Below are positions 35,810-44,514 of a stretch of DNA of 64,000 bases, piece after piece. The position numbers were made by a program, and so were the translations under genes. Within the stretch, counting starts at the first letter, position 1. Every line of letters begins with the position of its first letter. The notes under the pieces were generated by a model, which saw only the letters and a program-made list of their open reading frames with translations, was not told where the DNA came from and did not search any database. The stretch lies in contig NZ_FOCV01000009.1 in assembly GCF_900110205.1 (NCBI RefSeq), positions 62,001 through 126,000 on the forward strand. Direction: 5' to 3'. Source of the DNA: Rhizobium tibeticum (lineage in GTDB: Bacteria > Pseudomonadota > Alphaproteobacteria > Rhizobiales > Rhizobiaceae).

Positions 35810-36739
35810 CTAAAGCATGTCCCCCAGGCTCCAATGATTGCCCCACCGCGCGTCGATCTCGTCATCGACGTTCTGATAACGGACGTCCGTCGATAGCCTG
35901 ATCCGGTTCGAGGCGCTTTGGTTCGTGGTCGAGGCGTGGATCATGTAAGGACTGTGCAATACGACGTCGCCGGCCTCGTAGTCGGCGACCAGCCAGCGCG
36001 TATTGAAGCGCTCCGCCATCTCGGGGAGGTCCTTCGAAACCCAGCCGCCCTCGGTCATGTTGCGGTTGAATGCACTGATCCTTTCCTCTGCCGACAGGTC
36101 GAGGCTCTTCCTGGAAAATTCCTCTTCCATCCGCACGCCGAGGGCATGCGATCCCTCAAGATAGACGAGCCCGCCCATGTCGACCGGCGTATCGCCGATT
36201 GGAATCCAGGCGGTCACCAGCCGGTTGGTGCCGCCCCGCAGATAGACGAGATCGTAATGCGCGGGGGTTGCCGTCGCTGTGCCGGGCTGGGTGAAACGCA
36301 TGATCTTGCGCTTGTGCAGGTAGGAGATTCCGCAAAGGAACTCGTCCATGAACCCCGCAAGCCGCGCCTGCGCGCAAAAACCCTCAAAGGCGACCGAGCG
36401 GACGAGCGACATCAGAATGCGATCGACCTGGCCTTTGTCTAAGCCCGTGCCGGCCGATAGCCCGAGCATCGGATCGGAGCCGGGTGCGACGAGCCCGCCG
36501 CGTGCCAGATGCGAGAAAACCCAGCCGCGAAACGCATTCACCGCTTCGGGATCGAGAAAGCGCTTCAACCAGACATAGCCGTTTTCGTGATAAAGCCTGC
36601 GGATCGCCTCCACGCCGATCGACGGATCCGTCGGCACGAGCCCACCCAAGCGGTTCGCCGCAGTCGAAAGGACCTTCCCGTTAGCGCCCAGGTCGGTCGC
36701 CGGCTGACCGGGCTTGCGATCCAGAGCAAGACTTGACAT
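35810..36739 (-). CDS. Phytanoyl-CoA dioxygenase (PhyH) family protein
   Basis: A 309-residue Fe(II)/2-oxoglutarate-dependent dioxygenase. The iron-binding HxD is in PAHYDLVYLRGG, the distal histidine is probably in HSPYMIHAS, and an Arg for 2-oxoglutarate follows (NRIRLSTDVRYQ). GGGAG is 8 bases before the chosen ATG at 36739; a longer upstream frame has no such site. Family members hydroxylate lipids, small alcohols or ectoine-like solutes. An AraC regulator is transcribed divergently 65 bases away and probably controls it. The substrate is unknown. Confidence 0.85.
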   Translation of the reverse strand: MSSLALDRKPGQPATDLGANGKVLSTAANRLGGLVPTDPSIGVEAIRRLYHENGYVWLKRFLDPEAVNAFRGWVFSHLARGGLVAPGSDPMLGLSAGTGLDKGQVDRILMSLVRSVAFEGFCAQARLAGFMDEFLCGISYLHKRKIMRFTQPGTATATPAHYDLVYLRGGTNRLVTAWIPIGDTPVDMGGLVYLEGSHALGVRMEEEFSRKSLDLSAEERISAFNRNMTEGGWVSKDLPEMAERFNTRWLVADYEAGDVVLHSPYMIHASTTNQSASNRIRLSTDVRYQNVDDEIDARWGNHWSLGDML

Positions 36740-36804
36740 TTCGATCACTCCCAAAGCGAATAGACGTTGGAAAATCTGGAGGAAAGAAAGCAGACTTGCC
36801 ATGG

Positions 36805-37659
36805 ATGGAAAGAATGACTGGATTTTTCGCTCATCATGAAACGCCGATCGCGCTCTATCGCTCACCCTCTGCCGGCGGCACGGCGCTCGCCGTCACGGGG
36901 TTCGGCCGGCAACGCATTGGAACACGTATCGCCGACCGCCGCCTGCCGATGCACGCCGTCGTTCTCGTGGAAGCCGGGCATGGCACCTTGCAGACGGTGA
37001 AGGCAGGTGTTCAGGAGATCCGTGGGCCATCGCTCTTCTGGCTGCCCGCCGGCACATTGCATTCCTATGGCCCGACCAACGGAGAGAGCTGGGAGGAACG
37101 ATGGGCTCTCTTCGAGGGAACGCTGACGGCAGACCTGATCCGTCAGCGGCTGATATCGGCGGCAGCTCCGCTGGTGCGGCTGCACAATCTTCGCGAGATG
37201 CAGCATCTCTTCAGCGCGCTTCATTCGGACTTTGCAGCAGGCGATCCGCTCAGCCTTGCATCGGCAGCAGCGACGCTTCACCGCATCGCCGTCCAAGGCG
37301 CCCGCCAGGCAACCACGCGCAGGAACGATGCCGGCGACGTAAACGTTGAGTTGGTGATCGAGACCCTGCAGCGTCGCGCATTCGAGCCGACGGACATGCA
37401 GTCCCTCGCGCAGGAATTCGGCATGTCGCCGGCAACGTTGCGGCGGCGTTTCCAGGCGGCCATCGGCCTCTCACCGAAGGCCTTCCAGCAGCGCCTTCGC
37501 ATCGATCGGGCCAAGCAGTTGCTGGCGACATCCGATCTCTCGATCGAGGCGATTTCGAATGCCGTCGGCATTGACGACGCATTCTACTTTTCCCGAATGT
37601 TTCACGATCGCGAACACTGTTCGCCAAGCGAGTTTCGCCGCCAGCACTGCAGATTGTGA
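36805..37659 (+). CDS. AraC-family transcriptional regulator
   Basis: A 284-residue regulator. The N-terminal half is an AraC-type cupin sensor (MHAVVLVEAGHGTLQTV, FWLPAGTLHSYGP) and the C-terminal half the two HTH motifs (TDMQSLAQEFGMSPATLRRRF and IEAISNAVGIDDAFYFSRMF). The exact start is uncertain: ATG 36805 and ATG 36814 are both in frame, with GGAGGAAAG only at 36778-36786. It is divergent from the dioxygenase gene, its likely target. It ends 45 bases before the convergent MFS gene. Confidence 0.85.
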   Translation: MERMTGFFAHHETPIALYRSPSAGGTALAVTGFGRQRIGTRIADRRLPMHAVVLVEAGHGTLQTVKAGVQEIRGPSLFWLPAGTLHSYGPTNGESWEERWALFEGTLTADLIRQRLISAAAPLVRLHNLREMQHLFSALHSDFAAGDPLSLASAAATLHRIAVQGARQATTRRNDAGDVNVELVIETLQRRAFEPTDMQSLAQEFGMSPATLRRRFQAAIGLSPKAFQQRLRIDRAKQLLATSDLSIEAISNAVGIDDAFYFSRMFHDREHCSPSEFRRQHCRL

Positions 37660-37704
37660 GCGCAGCCGTATCAACCGGTCTTCGCAATGTGACGAGTGGC
37701 GGGC

Positions 37705-39276
37705 TCAGTGCGCTCCGGCACCACCACCTGCCTGCGACTTCCGGGTGAGCAACAGCGCGAACGCGGCGATGGCAAGCACCACTCCGATGACGGCGAAAGT
37801 GTCGCTGAAGCCAAGAATGAGCGCCTGGCGCTTGACGATTTGGCCCAGGACGACGATGGCTTTCTTGCTGGCGACCGCCGGGTCTGAGACCCCGTGCGCC
37901 AGGAAATAATTCGTCGTTTGGCTGAGGCGGTCGCGAACCTCGTCGCGGGCAAGCGTCACAGACTGACCGATGATATTCGAATGGAACTGCTCGCGCTTCG
38001 TCAGGATCGTACCAAGCGATGCCGTGCCAACGGCGCCGCCGAGGTTGCGCAGCATGTTCGTCAAGCCCGATGCAGCCGCAGCATCCGACGCCGCGATGCC
38101 GGCCGTCGTGATGGCGGTGATCGGGGTCAGGACAAGGGCCTGGCCTATGGCGCGCACGATATTCGGAATCCAGAACTGATCACCGGCGTTGTCTGCCGAC
38201 AGCGTGATGTTCATGAAACAGCTGATCGCGAAGATCGAAATGCCGAGGAAGCCGATATAGCGGGCGTCGAAGCGCTTCATCAGCAGTGGGACCAGCGGGA
38301 TGAGGAGCAGTTGCGGCAATCCGGTCCAGGCCAGCACATTGCCGATCTGCTCGGCGTTGTACCTCTGCACCTGACCCAGATACTGCGGGAGGATGTAGAC
38401 AGTGCCAAACAGGGCGACGCCGACGAGCACATTGACTGCAACGCCGATACCGAAATTGCGCTGTTTCAAAAGACGCAGCTTCACCAGGGGTTTTTCAACC
38501 GTCAGTTCGATCCAAACGAAAGTGACGAGGAAGACAACAGCCACGATGCTGAGCTTGACGATGAAAGGCGAGGAGAACCAATCCTCTTTGTTGCCCTCCT
38601 CAAGCACGGTCTGCAGGGCAGAAAGGCCGATTGCCATGGTAAAAATGCCAGCCCAGTCGCCCTCCTTCAGCAGGTGGAGCTGCATCGGCTGCTTCTCGAG
38701 CGTCAAGGCAAGCGCGATCGCCATGACGGCGCTTGGAACGGCGTTGATGAAGAAGATGGTCTGCCAGCCGTAATTTTCGGTGAGAAAGCCGCCGATCGTG
38801 GGGCCGATGGCCGGAGCGAAGGTAACGGATAGGGCAAAGAGCGCCAGGCCGCGCGGCTGCTGTACCTTCGGCAGCTTGGTCAAGACCATGGTGAAAGCCA
38901 TCGGGATCAGCACGCCGCCGGCAAATCCCTGCAGCCCGCGCAACAGAATCATCGTCCCGAGATCATGGGCGAACGCACAGGCAATCGAAAAGATCGGGAA
39001 GAGAACCGAATTGACGAGAATGTAGCGGCGGAAGGAAAAGACGCTGCTGAAATACGCCGTCAGCGGAATGACGACGATCTCGCCGATCAGATACGAGGTT
39101 GAAATCCAGGCACCATTGTCGACGCCTGTGCCGATGCCGCCCTCGATGTCGAGGAGGGAAGCATTGGTGATCTGGATGTTGAGGATTGCCATGAATGCGC
39201 CGATCATGCCGGCAAGTACGGCAATCCAATCCTTCATGCTGGCACGCGGCTGGGAGACAGCAATTGTGGTAGACAT
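37705..39276 (-). CDS. MFS multidrug efflux pump, DHA2 family, copy 2
   Basis: A 523-residue, about 14-helix pump of the same family as the protein at 30342. Helix 1 carries LNIQITNASLLDIE, followed by WISTSYLIGEIVVIPLTA, RGLQGFAGGVLIPMAF and PTIGGFLTENYGW. The C-terminus is also Gly/Ala-rich and ends in His. It lies 24 bases downstream of its HlyD adaptor gene. The sequence differs enough from copy 1 to suggest an old duplication or separate acquisition with distinct substrates. Confidence 0.9.
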   Translation of the reverse strand: MSTTIAVSQPRASMKDWIAVLAGMIGAFMAILNIQITNASLLDIEGGIGTGVDNGAWISTSYLIGEIVVIPLTAYFSSVFSFRRYILVNSVLFPIFSIACAFAHDLGTMILLRGLQGFAGGVLIPMAFTMVLTKLPKVQQPRGLALFALSVTFAPAIGPTIGGFLTENYGWQTIFFINAVPSAVMAIALALTLEKQPMQLHLLKEGDWAGIFTMAIGLSALQTVLEEGNKEDWFSSPFIVKLSIVAVVFLVTFVWIELTVEKPLVKLRLLKQRNFGIGVAVNVLVGVALFGTVYILPQYLGQVQRYNAEQIGNVLAWTGLPQLLLIPLVPLLMKRFDARYIGFLGISIFAISCFMNITLSADNAGDQFWIPNIVRAIGQALVLTPITAITTAGIAASDAAAASGLTNMLRNLGGAVGTASLGTILTKREQFHSNIIGQSVTLARDEVRDRLSQTTNYFLAHGVSDPAVASKKAIVVLGQIVKRQALILGFSDTFAVIGVVLAIAAFALLLTRKSQAGGGAGAH

Positions 39277-39300
39277 GACAAGATCCTCATCTTCTGCCCA

Positions 39301-40503
39301 TCAGGCCCCATGGGTCGCGTTGACGGCCTTGGTGTCGATGCTCGGTTGCACCGACATGCCAGGACGAAGGTCGCCGCTGGCGGCACCATTGCCGTCGAGT
39401 ACGATCTTGACCGGGATACGCTGCACGACCTTCGTGAAATTTCCGGTGGCGTTATCAGGTGGCAGTAACGCAAACTCCTGGCCGCTGGCCGGCGCTATGC
39501 TGTCGACATGACCGTGATATGTGCGGCCGGGGAAGGTATCGACTTCGATGTCGACCGGCTGGCCGGCATGCACGTCGGTCAGCTGCGTTTCCTTATAGTT
39601 CGCAATCACATAGGCCGCATTCGTCGGGACGACCGACATCAACTGCGTACCTGCTTGAACGTACTGACCGACGCGCAGCGTGCGGTTGCCGACGGTGCCG
39701 TCAACCGGTGCCACGATCGTGGCATAGGAGAGATTAAGCTCGGCCTGACGCTCGACGGCCTGGCTGCGGGCCAGAGCAGCTTTTGCCTGAGCAAGCTCAG
39801 CGTTCAGAAGATCGACCTGTTTTCCGGCCGCATCGAGCGCTGCGCTGTCGCGCGCGATCGTTGCCTGTGCCGCGGCGATCTGCGAGGCCGCCTGCTGGGC
39901 GGTCTGGACCGGGGCGTAGCCGTTGGTGGCAAGGCTCGAATAGCGCTTGTTGTTCTGCTCGGCGAACGTCTCGTTGGCCTCGTCGACCTCGACGGTGGCA
40001 CGGGCGGCAGCGATCGTCGATTGCTGGATAGCGAGGGCCGCCTGCTTGGCATTGAGCGTGGCCGCAGCGGCGGAAACGTCGGCTTTTGCCTGGTCGAGCG
40101 CCGTCTGGAAATCGCGATCATCGATCCGCGCAAGCGGCTGGCCCGCCTTCACCGGCTGATTGTCATTGACAAGCACCTCGGCCAGATAGCCAGAGACCTT
40201 GGGCGCGATCGTGCTGTTATCCGCCTTTACATAGGCGTCATCGGTCGACACATGGAAGCGACCGACCGTCCAGTAATCGTGCCCGTAATAGGCGCCCGCG
40301 GCCACGATCGCGAGGGCCGCCGCGCCAAGCAGCAGCGACCGACCCGGGCGCTCGCGCGATTGCGGCGGCGCCTTGGCGGCAGTGCGTGGCGCCTCCGCTT
40401 GCAGTGGCCTGCCGGCCTCAAGCGTTTCCGGGGCCGCCTCTATCACCGGTTCAGTGGTCGGGGCGCTGTTGTTGTTCAGAGCATGCAGCTTCTGGGCGGT
40501 CAT
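39301..40503 (-). CDS. HlyD-family periplasmic adaptor (EmrA-like), copy 2
   Basis: A 400-residue membrane fusion protein. The cytoplasmic N-terminus is about 50 residues, the membrane helix lies at about 54-74 (LLLGAAALAIVAAGAYYGHD), the first lipoyl part is VSTDDAYVKADNSTIAPKVSG, and a long Ala/Gln/Glu-rich coiled coil follows. The second lipoyl/barrel part is TIVAPVDGTVGNRTLRVGQY. The architecture matches copy 1 at 31957. It is divergent from the TetR gene at 40626, with a dyad over the tetR promoter. Confidence 0.9.
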   Translation of the reverse strand: MTAQKLHALNNNSAPTTEPVIEAAPETLEAGRPLQAEAPRTAAKAPPQSRERPGRSLLLGAAALAIVAAGAYYGHDYWTVGRFHVSTDDAYVKADNSTIAPKVSGYLAEVLVNDNQPVKAGQPLARIDDRDFQTALDQAKADVSAAAATLNAKQAALAIQQSTIAAARATVEVDEANETFAEQNNKRYSSLATNGYAPVQTAQQAASQIAAAQATIARDSAALDAAGKQVDLLNAELAQAKAALARSQAVERQAELNLSYATIVAPVDGTVGNRTLRVGQYVQAGTQLMSVVPTNAAYVIANYKETQLTDVHAGQPVDIEVDTFPGRTYHGHVDSIAPASGQEFALLPPDNATGNFTKVVQRIPVKIVLDGNGAASGDLRPGMSVQPSIDTKAVNATHGA

Positions 40504-40559
40504 TGTTTTCTCCGATCATGGCCGCCGTCGGGAGGGCTGCGGCGCCTGATGCATAAAAA

Positions 40560-40594
40560 GGAAAATTGACGTTTTCCAAAATATGCTCTATAAA
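40560..40594 (+). promoter_or_regulatory. tetR promoter with overlapping operator, efflux module 2
   Basis: TTGACG (40566-40571), 17 bases, then TATAAA (40589-40594) form a near-consensus promoter facing the tetR gene. The -35 box is the spacer of a perfect dyad, GGAAAA (40560-40565) and TTTTCC (40572-40577). A further TTTGGAAAA half site lies at 40612-40620. Confidence 0.65.
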
Positions 40595-40625
40595 ATCGAT
40601 GTCAACATGAATTTGGAAAATCGTG

Positions 40626-41282
40626 ATGGTCCCAAATCACAAGATCGAGAGAAGGCCCCGTGGCAGACCGCAGGCGCGGTGCGACGAGGACACCAGGAGC
40701 GTCATCATCGAGGCTGCGAACAAGCAGTTTCACGAGAATGGATATGCGACGGCGAGCATCGCGGCGATCGCGCAGGAAGCCGGCGTCTCGACGAAGACGC
40801 TCTACCGGCTCTTTCCAACAAAAGCCGACCTCTTCTCGGATCTGATTTCCGATCGCATCGGCCGCTTTCTGTTGGCCCTCGACCCGACCACGCTTGCGGC
40901 GGCTGATCTGCGCCAGGGGCTGGAGCGGATGCTGATGGCCTACGGCATGCTGACGCTCTCCGAAGACACCATCACGATGATGCGCCTTGTGATCGGCGAG
41001 TCCGACCGCTTCCCCGAGATCGCGGCTTCGTTCTATGAAAACGCCATCGTCCGAACGAATGCGCTGATGGAGGGATGGCTGCGCAAGCAGGTCGATCGCG
41101 GCGTCATCGCCCTCGCCGACCCGCATGCCGCCTGCGGGATGCTGCGCGGCATGATGGCCATGGAGCCCCAGCGCGCCGCAATGTTGCGCCAGCAGCCGGC
41201 CCCCGGGATCGAGGAGATCGCCGCGCGGGCAAAAATGTGCGCAGATCTGTTTATGAACGGTGCGGCAGTCGTTCCGGCATAG
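40626..41282 (+). CDS. TetR-family repressor of efflux module 2
   Basis: A 218-residue TetR/AcrR regulator. The HTH (IIEAANKQFHENGYATASIAAIAQEAGVSTKTLYRLFPTKADLF) is at about residues 27-70, followed by a helical ligand domain (MRLVIGESDRFPEIAASFYENA). GTG at 40623 and ATG at 40626 are adjacent in-frame starts; ATG is chosen. A near-consensus promoter with an overlapping dyad lies just upstream. The arrangement mirrors the tetR of module 1, although the operator sequences differ, so the two repressors probably do not cross-bind. Confidence 0.88.
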   Translation: MVPNHKIERRPRGRPQARCDEDTRSVIIEAANKQFHENGYATASIAAIAQEAGVSTKTLYRLFPTKADLFSDLISDRIGRFLLALDPTTLAAADLRQGLERMLMAYGMLTLSEDTITMMRLVIGESDRFPEIAASFYENAIVRTNALMEGWLRKQVDRGVIALADPHAACGMLRGMMAMEPQRAAMLRQQPAPGIEEIAARAKMCADLFMNGAAVVPA

Positions 41283-41310
41283 AAGCCGCGCCTAAGCGCG
41301 AAGACCGGCG

Positions 41311-41859
41311 TCAGGCGGTCCTTGCAAGCTCCTTGTCGATCGCCGAGACCAGCCGCTGATCCTCGGCGGTGACATCAGGCGCAAACCGCGCAACCACCTT
41401 GCCGTCGCGACCGACCAGGAACTTTTCGAAATTCCAGAGGATTTCACTGTTGTCGCCGCTCGCCAGGCCGTTGTTGCGCAGCCGCTCCCGCATCGGACCG
41501 TCGCCAATGGCAGTACCGGCAGCGGCTGTCAGCAGTTGGTAAAGCGGATGTTTGTCCTCGCCCTTTACCGAGATCTTCGAGAAGATCGGGAATTTCACGT
41601 CGTAGGTCAGGGTGCAGAATTCGACGATCTCGGCATCCGTGCCAGGCTCCTGCCCCTTGAAATTGTTTGCCGGAAAGGCGGCAATCACGAAGCCGCGCTC
41701 GCGCTTGTCCTCATAGAGCTTCTCAAGCCCTTCATACTGGACGGTCAGACCACATTTGGAGGCGACATTGACGACCAGCATCACCTTGCCACGGTGATCG
41801 TTCAATGTCGTCTCGCGACCATCAGCCAGCTTCAAGGGTACATTCAAAATATCAGTCAT
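41311..41859 (-). CDS. Glutathione peroxidase (Cys-type)
   Basis: A 182-residue thiol peroxidase of the glutathione peroxidase family, reducing hydroperoxides. The peroxidatic Cys is in VNVASKCGLTVQYEGLE, and the other tetrad residues are in FPANNFKGQEPG (Gln region) and ILWNFEKFLVGRDG (Trp-Asn). The active residue is Cys rather than selenocysteine. GGAG lies 6 bases before the ATG at 41859; an upstream frame start at 41901 is not supported. It is convergent with the TetR gene of efflux module 2. In bacteria such enzymes often use thioredoxin. Confidence 0.92.
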   Translation of the reverse strand: MTDILNVPLKLADGRETTLNDHRGKVMLVVNVASKCGLTVQYEGLEKLYEDKRERGFVIAAFPANNFKGQEPGTDAEIVEFCTLTYDVKFPIFSKISVKGEDKHPLYQLLTAAAGTAIGDGPMRERLRNNGLASGDNSEILWNFEKFLVGRDGKVVARFAPDVTAEDQRLVSAIDKELARTA

Positions 41860-41994
41860 CGCCATCTCCAGCATGAATTTCGCTGCGGAAGCTATACCCA
41901 CCCAGACGTTTGTCCAGCGGGCAAACGCAGTCCACTGGCAAAATCAATTAAAACAGCTAGTTTGCCCCGAGAGCACGGGAGGGCGCGACGGAAG

Positions 41995-42753
41995 ATGGTG
42001 CTGGAATTGCTGGTGGCGGTCGTTGTCTTCGCCTTGCTCATGACAGCCTCGATCGGAACGATGCTGACCTATTCGAAGCTGCCGGTCCATCACCGCCAGG
42101 ACGAAACGAACACCGTCGTCCGGCTGGTCGCCAACATCTTCGTCGTCATGACCTCGCTCGTCTTCGGCCTGATGATCAATTCCTCAAAGAACACCTTCGC
42201 CGAGATTGACAAGAACGTTCACGCCTTCGCGACGCAGATCATCCTTCTTGACCGGACATTGCGCACCTACGGCCTGGAGGCCAACGAAACCCGCAAGCGT
42301 CTGGAAAACTACGTCGAAAACGCCCTTAGCAATCCAGTTCGGGCGCCGGATCCGTTGGTTAAAAGCGACCGCACGAGCGAGCTTGCTCTCAACGCGGTCG
42401 GCGACAGTCTTGCGCTGATCGCACCATCCAACCCGGGGCATGTTGTGCTGTGGAACGACGCCCGCCAGCAGTATCAAAGGATCGTCGAGCAGCGCTGGAT
42501 CATCGTCGAACAGTCGGAGGGCGTCATCCCCCGGCCGCTCATCACGATGTTGACGGCATGGCTGACGCTGATTTTTGCCAGCTTCGGCTATCGCGCGCCC
42601 AGGAACGTCATCGTTGTGCTGATGTTCTTCATATCTGCGCTGCTGATATCCTTATCGATCTTCGTCGTGCTCGACATGGATGTTCCGTTCGCGGGCTGGA
42701 TCCAGATTTCCGACACGCCTCTCCGCAGGGCGCTGGCTGAGCTTCAACAGTAG
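41995..42753 (+). CDS. DUF4239-like membrane protein
   Basis: A 252-residue protein with an N-terminal helix (about 3-25), a second helix (about 44-64, LVANIFVVMTSLVFGLMINS), a soluble helical middle (65-185), and two C-terminal helices (about 186-230), the pattern of the DUF4239 family. GGGAGGG lies 11 bases before the ATG. The function is unknown. It is transcribed alone, divergent from the peroxidase gene. Confidence 0.75.
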   Translation: MVLELLVAVVVFALLMTASIGTMLTYSKLPVHHRQDETNTVVRLVANIFVVMTSLVFGLMINSSKNTFAEIDKNVHAFATQIILLDRTLRTYGLEANETRKRLENYVENALSNPVRAPDPLVKSDRTSELALNAVGDSLALIAPSNPGHVVLWNDARQQYQRIVEQRWIIVEQSEGVIPRPLITMLTAWLTLIFASFGYRAPRNVIVVLMFFISALLISLSIFVVLDMDVPFAGWIQISDTPLRRALAELQQ

Positions 42754-42811
42754 CAGCGCCCGATCGCCGCGCCATCGAGAACAGACAGCACGGCGCGACG
42801 CCTCATCAGGC

Positions 42812-43846
42812 TCAGCGAACCGCAACCGCTGGCCACGCGATGAGATCGGCCTTGGCGCCGGCGAGCGTATCGCGGCTGCGGGCGACGACATCATGGGGAA
42901 AACCAAGCGGAATGGCACTCGCGTCATCCAGCCGCCGGACGTGTTCGTCAGTAAGCTTCACGTCGAGCGCTGCGAGGTTGTCGGACAGCTGAGCAGGTGT
43001 GCGGGGGCCGATGATCGGCAGCGTGTCCTTGTGCAGCACCCATGCGATGGCGATCTGGCCGGCGGACATTCCGGTTTCCTCTGCAATGGCAATCAGAGTG
43101 TCGACGGCTGCGGTCTTGCGCGCATCGCTCTCCGCGTGAATGACGACGCCGAGGCCCTGCTGCCGGCCGGTCTCTCCCTTGCGATACTTGCCGGTGAGCA
43201 GTCCGCCGCCAAGCGGCGACCAGCCAACGGCGCCAAGCCCAAAGGCTGCCGCCATCGGAAGCAGTTCACGCTCGGCGGTGCGCTCGACGAGGCTGTATTC
43301 GAGCTGCAGGGCCGAAAGCGGCGCCCAGCCGCGAAGCTCTGCAAGGGTGGCCCCGGTTGCCGCTCGCCAGGCAGGAAAGTCGGAAAGGCCTGCGTAGAGA
43401 ATCTTGCCCGATCGGACGAGGTCATCGAAGCCGCGCATGATCTCATCGATCGGCGTCACCGCGTCGGGCATATGCGCCCAGAGAAGATCGATGCGATCGG
43501 TGCGAAGCCGTTTCAGGCTTGCCTCGACGGACTGGACCATGGCCTTGCGGCTATTGCCGGTGCGGTGCAGCCCCGCGCCATGGGTGTCGCCAAGGGAGTA
43601 CTTGGTGGCCACGATGACATCGTCGCGATCGCTTTGGATGAAATCGCCGAGCATCGTTTCCGATTGACCGAATTGGTACTGGTCCGCTGTGTCGAGAAAA
43701 TTACCGCCGGCGGCGCGATAGCCGTCGAACATCGCCTTGGCATCTTCGCGGCTCGACCCGTAACCCCAGCCGGTTCCGAAGTTGCCGGTACCGAGCGCCA
43801 TGCTGGAGACGCGAAGGCCTGTCCGGCCAAAGATTCTATAACGCAT
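42812..43846 (-). CDS. Aldo/keto reductase
   Basis: A 344-residue NADPH-dependent reductase of the aldo/keto reductase superfamily. The catalytic tetrad is visible as Asp and Tyr in FLDTADQYQFGQSE, Lys in IVATKYSLGD, and His in LLWAHMPD. The C-terminal cofactor-binding segment IIGPRTPAQLSDNLAAL is also present. The ATG at 43846 has AGGG 8 bases upstream; the alternative at 43852 is too close to it. A TetR gene is divergent with two palindromic operators between, so it is probably an inducible detoxification enzyme. Confidence 0.92.
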   Translation of the reverse strand: MRYRIFGRTGLRVSSMALGTGNFGTGWGYGSSREDAKAMFDGYRAAGGNFLDTADQYQFGQSETMLGDFIQSDRDDVIVATKYSLGDTHGAGLHRTGNSRKAMVQSVEASLKRLRTDRIDLLWAHMPDAVTPIDEIMRGFDDLVRSGKILYAGLSDFPAWRAATGATLAELRGWAPLSALQLEYSLVERTAERELLPMAAAFGLGAVGWSPLGGGLLTGKYRKGETGRQQGLGVVIHAESDARKTAAVDTLIAIAEETGMSAGQIAIAWVLHKDTLPIIGPRTPAQLSDNLAALDVKLTDEHVRRLDDASAIPLGFPHDVVARSRDTLAGAKADLIAWPAVAVR

Positions 43847-43883
43847 TGTCATCGCCCTTCTTGTGTCCTTCATCTATTTTTAA

Positions 43884-43925
43884 ATGACGATCGTCATTCG
43901 TTTGCATTTAAATGACGGACGTCAT
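43884..43925. promoter_or_regulatory. Paired TetR operators, AKR/tetR divergent promoter
   Basis: ATGACGATCGTCAT (43884-43897) is a perfect 14-bp palindrome. ATGACGGACGTCAT (43912-43925) has identical arms with a GA centre. Centres are 28 bp apart. They lie between the two start codons (43846 and 43960) and are the likely binding sites of the adjacent TetR protein. Confidence 0.75.
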
Positions 43926-43959
43926 ATAACTTGTCAAGCGTAAATCATGAGAGCCTAAC

Positions 43960-44514
43960 ATGCGCCCGACCAAGGAACAGGCAAATCAAAACCGCCAGCG
44001 GATCATCGACACGGCCGGCAAGCTGTTTCGCGAGAAGGGGATTCATGCCGTCGGCGTCGACGACGTCATGAAGGGCGCCGGACTGACGCATGGCGGCTTC
44101 TACGGCCACTTCAAATCGAAGGGCGACCTCGCCGCGGAGGCCCTGAGCCACGCCATGGACGAAAGCCTGAGATCGGAGCAGGATTACCCCTCGCTCGCGG
44201 CCCTCGCAGAGACCTACCTGTCAAAGGCGCATCGAGACGAAACCGAGAATGGCTGCACGGTGGCGTCGCTCGGCCCCGAACTTGCGCGTCTGCCAAGCGG
44301 CAAGCGCGGTGTAATCGCCAGCTACATCAGGAAGCGCATAGGACAGGTCGAGGCACTGCAGGAAAAAACCGGCGGCAAGGCTGATCGCGGCAAGGCGATT
44401 GCCGATCTCTCAAGCCTCGTCGGCGCCCTCGTCATGGCACGCGCGGTCGATGACGAGGCATTATCCGACGAGATCCTCGCAGAAACGATCCGCATAATCG
44501 GCAGCAATCGTTAG
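43960..44514 (+). CDS. TetR-family repressor of the aldo/keto reductase
   Basis: A 184-residue TetR regulator. The HTH (IIDTAGKLFREKGIHAVGVDDVMKGAGLTHGGFYGHFKSKGDL) is at about residues 14-56. The short C-terminal domain with a conserved ENGCTVASLGPELAR segment marks a subgroup that often regulates reductases responding to electrophiles or quinones. It is divergent from the aldo/keto reductase gene with two strong palindromes between them. It probably represses both genes. The stop is followed by a degenerate region. Confidence 0.9.
   Translation: MRPTKEQANQNRQRIIDTAGKLFREKGIHAVGVDDVMKGAGLTHGGFYGHFKSKGDLAAEALSHAMDESLRSEQDYPSLAALAETYLSKAHRDETENGCTVASLGPELARLPSGKRGVIASYIRKRIGQVEALQEKTGGKADRGKAIADLSSLVGALVMARAVDDEALSDEILAETIRIIGSNR

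Noticed and set aside
37335..37350. GTAAACGTTGAG inside the AraC gene, resembling a LacI operator
   Set aside because: It lies within coding sequence far from a start and only half matches.
41311..41859. Selenocysteine glutathione peroxidase
   Set aside because: The active residue is encoded by a normal Cys codon (SKCGLT), with no in-frame UGA.
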